From contig CAIMFY010000074.1 of the NCBI GenBank assembly GCA_903840415.1, forward strand, positions 186,001 to 250,000: a stretch of DNA of 64,000 nt, in the 5' to 3' direction. Position numbers and translations under genes: made by a program. Source of the stretch: an uncultured Opitutia bacterium (lineage in GTDB: Bacteria; Verrucomicrobiota; Verrucomicrobiia; Opitutales; Opitutaceae). The notes below the pieces were generated by a model. The model saw nothing but the letters and a program-made list of their open reading frames with translations, made no database searches and was not told where the DNA came from. Positions 57,026 through 64,000 of this stretch are shown piece by piece (positions within the stretch are counted from its first letter, which is position 1; every line of letters begins with the position of its first letter).

Positions 57026-58201
57026 ATGAACCACTTTCGAGTTTTTCTTGCCTGCGGCCTGTTGGCCGCGGTGTCAGCTCGCGCCGTCTATGCGCCGATC
57101 CCGGAACAGGAACAGGGGAAGGATCTGACGTTCGCGTTTGCCCTAAACGTCTCGCACGACAGCAACATTTTCGGCAGCGCGACGGGTGCGATTGGGAGCA
57201 TGATTTACGAGTTTTCGCCGAAGGTCTCCTACAACGCCTCAATCACCGAACAGACGTTCGTCTCACTGGGTTACCAGCTCATTCTTGACCAATTTGACAA
57301 CCGGCCGGGCGACAAATTGCTCGACAGTCACATGGCATCCGCCCGCGTGGCGCATGCGTTTTCATCCTCGAGCACGCTCGATGTCATCGACATGTTTCAG
57401 GCGGCACGCAACCCCGAGTCGCTCCTGAACGGCCTGCCGCTCAACGCCGACCAGTCGTTCAAACGCAACGAACTCGACGGCAACTATACGACCTCGCTCA
57501 CGCCCAAAATTGGCGCGACGCTCAAGGCCCGGATCGTCTACTACAATTACCGCAATCCGCTCCTTGGCAGCAGCCTCAACCGCTTCGAAAACCTCTTCGG
57601 TCTTTCCGGCGACTATGCCGTGCTGCCAGAGGTCAAAGCCGTCGCCGAATACCGCCATCAGGATGTGGATTACGACACCTCACCGGATACCAAGAACAAA
57701 CACTCCGATTTTCTCATGGCCGGAGCCGACTACGCAGTCGCAAAAAAACTCACCACGAGCGGTCGCATCGGCGTCGAGTATCGGCAGCGCAAAGGCGCGA
57801 GCAACACCACCGCGCCCTATGCCGAGTTCTCCGGCAAATACGACTATGCTGACGGCTCGTTTCTGACGGGCGGCTATACCTACACGCTGGAGGAGGCTTC
57901 CGACACCGCCCAGTTTACCGACAACAAGGTGAATCGATTTTTCGTGAATCTGCAGCACACGATCACGCCGCTGTTGGTCGCATCGGCTTCGCTCACCTTC
58001 GAATCCGCGATCCTGCAGGCGCGTTCGATCTCCACCAATGTTTCTGAGGACACGACTCGCTTGGGTGTCGCGTTGAGCTATTTACCGACCAAACATTGGA
58101 CGATTGCCGTGAGCTACGATGGCGACCACGTGACCTCGGACGAGGCAGCCCGAAAACTCGATCGGCGGCGCGTCGGTCTCAGCGCGGCCTACGCCTTTTG
58201 A
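57026..58201 (+). CDS. Outer-membrane beta-barrel protein of exopolysaccharide type
   Basis: A 391-residue protein with a signal peptide ending near residue 20 (VSARAVYA), then repeated beta strands. Seen: FALNVSHDSNIFGSA, KVSYNASITEQTFVSLGYQLI, VAEYRHQDVDYDT, TLEEASDTAQF and a terminal Phe (GLSAAYAF). The DSNIF-type start is common in barrel proteins encoded with exopolysaccharide or PEP-CTERM/exosortase loci. It probably forms a pore or anchoring barrel for the polymer. The precise family was not settled. Lies between the membrane glycosyltransferase-like gene and the Wzc-like gene. Confidence 0.78.
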   Translation: MNHFRVFLACGLLAAVSARAVYAPIPEQEQGKDLTFAFALNVSHDSNIFGSATGAIGSMIYEFSPKVSYNASITEQTFVSLGYQLILDQFDNRPGDKLLDSHMASARVAHAFSSSSTLDVIDMFQAARNPESLLNGLPLNADQSFKRNELDGNYTTSLTPKIGATLKARIVYYNYRNPLLGSSLNRFENLFGLSGDYAVLPEVKAVAEYRHQDVDYDTSPDTKNKHSDFLMAGADYAVAKKLTTSGRIGVEYRQRKGASNTTAPYAEFSGKYDYADGSFLTGGYTYTLEEASDTAQFTDNKVNRFFVNLQHTITPLLVASASLTFESAILQARSISTNVSEDTTRLGVALSYLPTKHWTIAVSYDGDHVTSDEAARKLDRRRVGLSAAYAF

Positions 58202-58229
58202 GCGGCGCCGCGCGCGTTTTCGCCGTCTC

Positions 58230-60386
58230 ATGGCCACCACCCACGCCTCCAAGGACAGCGCATCGCTTGCCGACTTCCTGCAAGTGCTGCGCGTGCGCCG
58301 TGCGCTCATGACGCTCATCCTCGCGCTGGTGGTCGTCACCACGCTCGCCGTCACCGCGTTTCTGCCGAAATGGTATCGTGCGACAACCAAGGTTCGCGTC
58401 GAGAAACCCGAAGGCGAAGTGAAGCTCTTCCAAGCGCAGAGCAGCAACAGTTACGACCCGTATTTCCTGCAGGATCAGTTTAGGATCATGGGGTCGGAAA
58501 AAATCCTCTATCCGGTCATCCAGCACCTCAGCCTCGGGGCGAAGTTCGCGGCGGCCCGTGGGGCGACCATCGCACTCCCCGACGCGCTCGCCTACCAGAT
58601 TCTCGTCAAGGATATGCTCCGCATCGAGTCGCAACGCAGTTCCTCGCTAATCGAGATCAATGTTGACGCACAGGATGCGCAACTCGCTGCCGACATCGCC
58701 AACGAGATCGCCCGTGTTTACTCCACCGACCGCATCGACCTCGCGACCTCCGAACAGCGCGAAGGCCTCGCGCACCTCCGCCAGGAACTCGTCGCGCAGG
58801 AAAGAGTGGTTACCGCTCAGCGCGATGCTGTCGAAAAACTCCGCAAGGACCTGAACATTTCCGGCGTCGATCTCAACGCCCGCTATTCCGACATGGAGAT
58901 CGAGACGCTGCGCCAGATGCAGAATTCGCTCATCGCGCTCAGCGTCGATGCCATCGGTCGGAAGACCCGCTGGGAGCGCTTCAAGTCCATCGCCCCGACC
59001 GATCGCATGAGCCTCGTCAACTCCGAGCTCATCCCCGACACGAACATCCAGAATCTCCTCCAGGCCTTCCTCATCGCCGACCAGAACGTTACCAAGCTTT
59101 CCGCCCGCCTCGGCACCGCGCACCCCGACCTCATCTCTGCCGTCGAAAACAAGGCCAAGATCAAGGAGCAACTCGACACCCAACTCGGCGGCTACGAAAA
59201 CGCCCTCGAAATCGCGTGGAAGGAAGCCGAGGCGCGTGTGAACGAACTCAAGAGCCAGCTCGCTCAGGCGAAGGTCGATCAAATCCTGTCGGCCCGCGAG
59301 CGGATGCGGCCGTTCGAGGAAGCCGCGCAAAAACTCGACGACGAAACGCGCCTCAGCACCACGCTCAAGCTCACGCTCCGCCAGCGTGAAATCGATTTCC
59401 AAGTCCCGAAGAAAACGATCGAGATTCTTAACACCGCCGAACCCGCGAAGATTGCCAGCCGCCCGAACTGGACCCTCAACCTCTCGTTCTCCGTGCTCTT
59501 TGGACTCGTGCTGGCCGTCGGTGTGGCGCTGCTCCTCGAGTATTTCGACACCAGTTTCCGCAACGTCTCTGACGTCGAGACGCGCCTGAAACTCCCCGTC
59601 CTTGGTGTGATTCCGTTTCAGCGCGATCCCCTCGGCACCTCGTCCGACGATCCGGCCGACACCGAACCGTATCGCGTACTGCACACCAACCTGAACCTGG
59701 CACTCAAGCCCGGCCAGCCGCACGCGCTCGTGCTTTTTTCCGCCGGCCCCGGTGAAGGCAAATCTACCACTCTCCACCGTCTCGCCGGCCTCATCGCCGC
59801 GGCAGGCGAGCGCGTCATCCTGATCGATTCCGATCTTCGCCGACCGACGCAGCACCACCTCGCGCATCGCCCCAAGGAGCCGGGTCTCAGCGATTTGTTG
59901 CTCGGCCAAAAATCGCTCGATGAGGTTACGCAAAAGAACATCGCGCCCGGCCTCGATTTCATCCCGAGCGGTGCCCAGCCCGGCTTTACGCTCAGTCTGC
60001 TATACTCGAACCGTCTCCGCGATCTCATCGCCACGCTCCGCGGCCGTTACGACAAGATCGTCTTCGATTCGCCGCCGATCATCGGCGTGAGCGATGCGAG
60101 TGTGCTCGCCAGTGCTGTCGATGGCGCGGTGTTGCTCATCCAGCATCGCCGCAATCCGCAAAGCATGGTGCTGCGCGCGCAGCAAATCGTCGACGGGCTC
60201 AAGATTCCTCTTATCGGAGTCGTGCTTACTCAAGTGCCGCCGAATTCCGGAGAAGACTACGGCTACTACACGAATAACTACGCCTATTACAGCGACCATT
60301 CGGGAGGAAAGTCGCGTTCGTCGAAGCCGTTCGCCGCGCCATCGGGCGACCGCCTCGTGTTGCGTGAACCGGGCTCGAAAACATAG
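58230..60386 (+). CDS. Polysaccharide co-polymerase with tyrosine autokinase domain (Wzc/CpsD-like)
   Basis: A 718-residue inner-membrane protein controlling exopolysaccharide chain length and export. Order: N-terminal helix (ALMTLILALVVVTTLAVTAFLP), Wzz domain, long coiled coil about residues 180-390, a second helix (LSFSVLFGLVLAVGVALLLEY), then a BY-kinase domain from about residue 470. Seen: Walker A AGPGEGKSTT near residue 505, Walker A' VILIDSDLRRP, Walker B IVFDSPPI, and a C-terminal tyrosine cluster YGYYTNNYAYYSDH for autophosphorylation. Ends the exopolysaccharide group. The tail is short and basic. Confidence 0.93.
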   Translation: MATTHASKDSASLADFLQVLRVRRALMTLILALVVVTTLAVTAFLPKWYRATTKVRVEKPEGEVKLFQAQSSNSYDPYFLQDQFRIMGSEKILYPVIQHLSLGAKFAAARGATIALPDALAYQILVKDMLRIESQRSSSLIEINVDAQDAQLAADIANEIARVYSTDRIDLATSEQREGLAHLRQELVAQERVVTAQRDAVEKLRKDLNISGVDLNARYSDMEIETLRQMQNSLIALSVDAIGRKTRWERFKSIAPTDRMSLVNSELIPDTNIQNLLQAFLIADQNVTKLSARLGTAHPDLISAVENKAKIKEQLDTQLGGYENALEIAWKEAEARVNELKSQLAQAKVDQILSARERMRPFEEAAQKLDDETRLSTTLKLTLRQREIDFQVPKKTIEILNTAEPAKIASRPNWTLNLSFSVLFGLVLAVGVALLLEYFDTSFRNVSDVETRLKLPVLGVIPFQRDPLGTSSDDPADTEPYRVLHTNLNLALKPGQPHALVLFSAGPGEGKSTTLHRLAGLIAAAGERVILIDSDLRRPTQHHLAHRPKEPGLSDLLLGQKSLDEVTQKNIAPGLDFIPSGAQPGFTLSLLYSNRLRDLIATLRGRYDKIVFDSPPIIGVSDASVLASAVDGAVLLIQHRRNPQSMVLRAQQIVDGLKIPLIGVVLTQVPPNSGEDYGYYTNNYAYYSDHSGGKSRSSKPFAAPSGDRLVLREPGSKT

Positions 60387-60450
60387 CGACCCCGATTTTT
60401 GCGGCGGGTCCAGGTCTTCTGCTGGCCGGAACTTCCTCGCCGTGTTCAGC

Positions 60451-61312
60451 ATGACAAAATATTACTGGCCTCTCTGGTAACTGCGATGGCGGTCACAGCT
60501 GCGGAACTGTGCGTGGTCGGAACCGACTTGCTTGGCCTTGAAGCCACGCAGGCGCTTTACAAATTTTCCAGTCGCGCCGCACTTCCGCTGGTGCTCGCGT
60601 TCGACGGTAGCGGGCCGGGGCTCGACCACTGCGGTCTGGCCGTGGCGATCTAGCGCTGCTGGTGCTCACGCCCAGCGAAAGTGCGGCGGTGGAAGGCTTC
60701 GAATCGATCACACTCGCCTATCATTGCATCGTTGTGCTTGTGCCCGCGACCGTGCCGCTTGAGAAAATTACGTTGGATCAACTCCGCGATACCTTTGGCG
60801 AGAGCGGTTCAAACACCGACAGCCGCTGGGGTGACCTCGGACTCGATGGCCCGATTGGCTCGAGTGCGATCGCGCTGCAGGTGCCGGCCGTGGGGCTGGG
60901 CATCGGCGTCGAATTCTTTCGCCAGATCGTCCTCGGGAATCGACCGTTTCAGACCACGGTCGCACGCTACGCGACCCCCGCAGAGTTGGTTCTCCGTTTC
61001 GCCGGCGATCACCGGGCTATGGCGCTCGCGCCAGTGCGACCGCCGAATGGGGTCGACTTGAAAATTGTGCCCGTGGCTGCGAGCGCGAAGGAACCAGCTT
61101 TTTCGCCGACGCCCGAGAACCTGCATTCCGGCGACTATCCACTGGCGTTACCGCTGCGGATCGTTTTTCGGCGCGACATGACGCAGACGCTGCGACCATT
61201 GCTCCGATTTTTGTTCAGCGATGAATTAGTCCTCATCCTCGAACAAGCGCAGCTTATCCCACTCGCACCGGCGGCCCGTCGGCAGCAGAGATCGGCGTTC
61301 GAAAAGCCCTGA
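60451..61312 (+). pseudogene. PstS-like substrate-binding protein gene with two frameshifts
   Basis: Two reading frames together encode a secreted PstS-type phosphate/anion-binding protein. From ATG 60451 the frame stops after nine codons; inserting one base in the A-run 60456-60459 gives a signal peptide MTKILLASLVTAMAVTA then AELCVVGTDLLGLEATQALYK. That frame stops at 60651-60653; a second one-base shift near 60629 rejoins it with the downstream frame (GDLALLVLTPSE and on to 61312, containing ITLAYHCIVVLVP, TLDQLRDTF and SGDYPLALPLRIVF). The last parts match the PstS fold. Two one-base losses suggest a decayed gene or sequencing errors. Its role, if intact, is unknown but it follows the exopolysaccharide group. 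Confidence 0.75.
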
Positions 61313-61355
61313 TTATGAGGTGAGGCGGAGGAATTTTAGGAAACGAAAATAGCAG

Positions 61356-61389
61356 TTGACGGAAGCAGCTTCGGGCCTACTCCTAGCAC
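61356..61389 (+). promoter_or_regulatory. Candidate promoter of tRNA-Gly
   Basis: TTGACG at 61356-61361 precedes TACTCC or TCCTAG by 16-19 bp, ending about 10 bp before the tRNA. The same TTGACG box stands before rpsU. Confidence 0.4.
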
Positions 61390-61397
61390 CCTGCTCT

Positions 61398-61473
<76 letters not shown>

Positions 61474-61477
61474 TTTG

Positions 61478-61509
61478 CCTGCATCTCAATGAGATGCAGG
61501 CTTTCTTTT
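61478..61509 (+). terminator. Terminator after tRNA-Gly
   Basis: CCTGCATCTC at 61478-61487 and GAGATGCAGG at 61491-61500 form a perfect 10-bp stem with a three-base loop, followed by CTTTCTTTT. Confidence 0.85.
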
Positions 61510-61600
61510 GCTCCAGTCATAACCAAACCTCCCCGAAAGTCATAAGATGTCGCCGACTGACGGGCATCGACGTGGGGCAAGCTGCACCTACTCTAGGTCA

Positions 61601-62635
61601 ATGTCGTCGACTCTTGCGTCGTTTAAGCAGCTGGGTGCGGAGGGACTACCGAGGAAGCTTTCATCGACTTTCTCCGGCGTAGGTTTCGACCCTTCCATCA
61701 CGGAGCTATTCTTGGGTTCTCCTGCTTTCGTTCAGGAAAATTGGAACGTGATTTCGGGCTTGTTGCATAGCCCAGGTGACCGAAAGCAGTTCCTCGTTAA
61801 CTTGCATGCTCTCGCAGAGGTTTGCGTCATGGCCCTGCGCGATGCGTCTCTCGACCAACAAGCGGTAGAAATTCTGCGCGAGATTGCGGGTTCGCGCTTA
61901 ACTTGGCCGGAAATGCGTTCGCTTTCACCTGCGCTGGAAAAAAATGCCCAGCAAACATTGCTCAAAGTTGGGCTCGGCGTGCATTTTGATCTGAGTTCGA
62001 TCCGCAAGCCGATAGGAATTCCGAAAGCGCTGAGTCTTGGACTCGTCGAGGATCTCAGGCGCAAGGAGAAGCGAGCCATCTCACAGGCCAACGGCACGCG
62101 AGAATATTGGGAATATCACTACATAGCGGAAAAGCTTCCGCCTTTTCTGGAAAGCAATTTGAATATTTGGCAACAGCTTGTGAAGGAACATATGGACCTG
62201 ACGATGGGGACCTTGTCCAAGCGGATTGCTGTCGTGCGCCGACAGGCTGCGATGCTAAAACGTAACCCGATGAAGGTTGGCAAGGGTGCTGGGGTTGCCG
62301 GCAAGAGCATTGCCTCACTAAATCGATTACACGCAAAGAAAAGCTATGCTGGCGATTGGGTGCGTTATTATTTGGAAAGCTTGGGACTGTCTGATGACGA
62401 CCGAACATTTTACGAGACGCACACGCGTCCCTTGAGAACTAGAAAGCAGGTAGCGCGAAATATTCTAGAAATCGAGGCTGCCGCACCGTGTGTGCTTAGT
62501 TCGCCTGAGGTGGCTGCCATGTTCGAGATCCGAAAGACTTTGATCGCGGATCCCAACTCTCGCTACGAACAACTCTGGAAGGACGTGAAGCGAGCATTGA
62601 GGGAAATTGTTCGAGGCAAGACGCGGACAAGCTAG
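61601..62635 (+). CDS. Unrecognised protein at the left end of a putative integrative element
   Basis: A 344-residue protein, mostly helical by appearance, with no recognised domain, no signal peptide and no membrane segment. The nucleotide composition is visibly lower in GC than the chromosome genes. Seen: a basic central region (KRIAVVRRQAAMLKRNPMKVGKGAG) that may bind nucleic acid, SLVEDLRRKEKRAIS-like charged helices, and a C-terminal PNSRYEQLWKDVKRALREI. The start at 61601 is an ATG; upstream in-frame codons run back toward the tRNA terminator. Position next to tRNA-Gly suggests an integrase or defence-type role, but no tyrosine or serine recombinase motif is found. Confidence 0.6.
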   Translation: MSSTLASFKQLGAEGLPRKLSSTFSGVGFDPSITELFLGSPAFVQENWNVISGLLHSPGDRKQFLVNLHALAEVCVMALRDASLDQQAVEILREIAGSRLTWPEMRSLSPALEKNAQQTLLKVGLGVHFDLSSIRKPIGIPKALSLGLVEDLRRKEKRAISQANGTREYWEYHYIAEKLPPFLESNLNIWQQLVKEHMDLTMGTLSKRIAVVRRQAAMLKRNPMKVGKGAGVAGKSIASLNRLHAKKSYAGDWVRYYLESLGLSDDDRTFYETHTRPLRTRKQVARNILEIEAAAPCVLSSPEVAAMFEIRKTLIADPNSRYEQLWKDVKRALREIVRGKTRTS

Positions 62636-62736
62636 ATTGCGGCGGATAGTACAAAATCTAGTGGGCTAGGCGAAACGACGAGGATCGCCTTGGTGAGAAA
62701 ATCGCGACTCGCGAGGATTTCGACTCTGCTGGGACA

Positions 62737-63102
62737 ATGACTTATTCGTCCAAATCGGGCAGCGTCGATATTCGCGCTGCAGGTGGTCTCGAGCCTCGAG
62801 CTTCGGTTTCCACCTCCTGTTCGACAGAGGTTCCGCTTTTTATTCGCCTTCCGAAAGCGGGAACAAGATGCCGTTTCTGTAACCTCTCTCGCACGACTCT
62901 CGTGGAGATTTCGGTGCCCTGTCTCGCTAATGACTATTGTCCGCCGGTGCCGTGCCGACGCGTAAAGAGCAGGGGCGCGACTCGTGGCATCGTGCTAATT
63001 CCGCTGAGGGAACTACGGGAATTTATCGACTCGCAGCAGGTCCAGGTGACCCCGGGCCCCGAGGCTGGTGGCGACTGCGCGCCCGCGAAAGGTGACCGAT
63101 GA
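62737..63102 (+). CDS. AlpA-like helix-turn-helix protein
   Basis: A 121-residue small protein with a MerR/AlpA-type DNA-binding core: FIRLPKAGTRCRFCNLSRTTLVEI is a helix-turn-helix start and RGATRGIVLIPLRELREFIDSQQ the end. This pattern is typical of short regulators or excisionase-like proteins in integrative elements and phages. Cysteines (RCRFCNL, YCPPVPC) could bind zinc. The stop overlaps the next start by 4 bp (ATGA), indicating co-translation with the primase gene, so it may govern element replication or excision. Confidence 0.72.
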   Translation: MTYSSKSGSVDIRAAGGLEPRASVSTSCSTEVPLFIRLPKAGTRCRFCNLSRTTLVEISVPCLANDYCPPVPCRRVKSRGATRGIVLIPLRELREFIDSQQVQVTPGPEAGGDCAPAKGDR

Positions 63103-64000
63103 TAAGCGCTAACCCTAATTCAGAGGTGCTTTGCGATGTGCCTCCCGAGAAGCCCAGTGCCGCCGGTGCCCACGGCGTTGAAGAGATATATACCCTTCTG
63201 GGTCGCGACGCCGTATTGCTGCCGCTTTCCCGGGGAAACAAGGGCTGCTTTGTTCCGGGATGGCCGAAAACGACGCTCCGCGAAACCAGCTCGCCTAACT
63301 ATCAGGCAGCGTTGGCGGCCGGCGACGTGGCCGTCCTGCTGGGCAGCGGTGGCGACCGGATTTGCACGATCGATTGCGATAGCGACGAAGCCGCGGAGGC
63401 GCTGCTTGCTGCGAACCCGGTGCTTGCTGGAACCTTTCGGACCCGTGGCGCACGTGGCTGTAATTTTTGGGTCCGCGTCGTCGGTGAGATCCCGAAAGGC
63501 TGCCCGTTATTCTCTGATGAGAAGCAGGTCGGAGAATGGCGAGCCGATGGAAACGCGACGAAGATTGCCGGGACCCATCCCGATACGGGCGAGCGGTATC
63601 AGTGGCTCGTTCGCGCTCCGCTGCTCGAGATCGCGTTTCAGGAAATAATTTGGCCGGCTGGCTGGACCGGCGCCTGTATTAAATCGGACTTCGACCGACT
63701 CGTTGATAAATGGGGAATCCCGTTTTCCGCCGGGCGCTCCACCGTAACTCTCTGTCAGCCGTTCTTCGCGGGAAAGTTCGCCTTCGAGAATTGCGTTCTG
63801 TTCGAAGCCGACGAGGCGCGGTTCTACCTCTACTCGCTTGAGCGCGGACTCTGGGAGCATGTTACCGAAGCGAAAATCAAGACGCTGGTGCTGGAAGAGC
63901 TGATGATCTTTTCCCGGGCTCAGGACGAAAAATTCCGACCGCGGCTGGAGCTCGCACGAACCGACCAGAACGCCGCCAGTATCGCGCGGGTTTTGCGAGG
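63099..64000 (+). CDS. Primase-polymerase / D5-type replication protein, N-terminal part
   Basis: Reading frame open from ATG 63099 to the right edge, about 300 residues, 3' incomplete. Seen: an archaeo-eukaryotic primase-like (prim-pol) N-terminal domain with GSGGDRICTIDCDSDEAAEAL (the catalytic Asp pattern D-x-D) and TRGARGCNFWVRVV, then FYLYSLERGLWEHVTEAKIKTLVLEEL, resembling the D5 N-terminal linker before a helicase domain. Such proteins drive replication of plasmids, phages and satellites. It implies that the element may replicate after excision. A helicase domain should follow beyond the window. Confidence 0.72.
   Translation, partial: MISANPNSEVLCDVPPEKPSAAGAHGVEEIYTLLGRDAVLLPLSRGNKGCFVPGWPKTTLRETSSPNYQAALAAGDVAVLLGSGGDRICTIDCDSDEAAEALLAANPVLAGTFRTRGARGCNFWVRVVGEIPKGCPLFSDEKQVGEWRADGNATKIAGTHPDTGERYQWLVRAPLLEIAFQEIIWPAGWTGACIKSDFDRLVDKWGIPFSAGRSTVTLCQPFFAGKFAFENCVLFEADEARFYLYSLERGLWEHVTEAKIKTLVLEELMIFSRAQDEKFRPRLELARTDQNAASIARVLR

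Noticed and set aside
58647-59933. Minus-strand open frame opposite the Wzc-like gene
   Set aside because: Mirror frame; no start signals or motifs.
61601-62635. Tyrosine integrase in the first gene after tRNA-Gly
   Set aside because: No R-H-x-x-R...Y pattern could be found, so the call of integrase was not made.
63136-63648. Alternative plus-strand open frame within the primase gene
   Set aside because: Arg/Ser-rich shadow; the frame from 63099 carries the prim-pol motifs and is coupled to the preceding gene.

Overview
The window reads as a high-GC Gram-negative chromosome, most likely Verrucomicrobiota of the Opitutaceae type (inference from gene content and style: lipid A and Lol genes, a caa3 oxidase set with an azurin-like lipoprotein, paired RNase HIII/HII, a four-helix-bundle ORF bordered by TCGAAC-type repeats, CACGGA/CACGAA dispersed repeats, and few clear Shine-Dalgarno sites). 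Genes are densely packed with many 1-11 bp overlaps. No gap between genes exceeds 300 bases; the largest are 25311-25576 and 19062-19299.

Layout. 1-3230: chaperones (3' part of dnaK, groES, groEL) with a strong terminator. 3267-4046: a PhnP-like metallo-hydrolase. 4197-13625: a sulfur assimilation block with an Rrf2 regulator, a YezD-like small protein, an OprP-type porin, sulfate-binding protein, an M14 peptidase plus a catalytically dead paralogue, CysT, CysW, an inserted four-helix-bundle gene, CysA and cysteine synthase. 13694-24215: a caa3-type cytochrome c oxidase and its assembly genes (CtaG, subunits IV, III, I, II with fused cytochrome c, azurin-like lipoprotein, DUF420 protein, CtaB, CtaA, a CusF-Sco fusion and a His-rich anchored protein). 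24160-29434: MazG-like protein, AMP nucleosidase, a secreted orphan, lipoyl synthase, a TMEM175-like channel and LysS. 29521-33555: LolC/E, LolD, a Gfo/Idh oxidoreductase (GnnA candidate) and LpxB, all tightly coupled. 33625-37071: a hybrid histidine kinase. 37068-45724: HemA, HemX/CcsA, two methyltransferases, a CDF transporter and DnaE, all on the minus strand. 45816-50105: S21, a TIM-barrel epimerase, MutY, RNase HIII and RNase HII. 50152-60386: an NtrB-like kinase, a lipoprotein, an ECF sigma operon, an NtrC-like regulator and an exopolysaccharide set (membrane glycosyltransferase-like protein, outer-membrane barrel, Wzc-like chain-length/tyrosine kinase). 60451-61312: a PstS-like gene broken by two frameshifts.

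61398-64000: tRNA-Gly(GCC) with its terminator, then a different kind of DNA: an unrecognised 344-residue protein of lower GC, an AlpA-like helix-turn-helix protein and the start of a primase-polymerase/D5-type replication protein that runs off the window. This looks like the left end of an integrative element sitting at a tRNA gene.

The least ordinary features are the peptidase/pseudo-peptidase pair and the repeat-flanked four-helix-bundle gene inside the sulfate transport operon, the element at tRNA-Gly, and the GnnA candidate beside lpxB.
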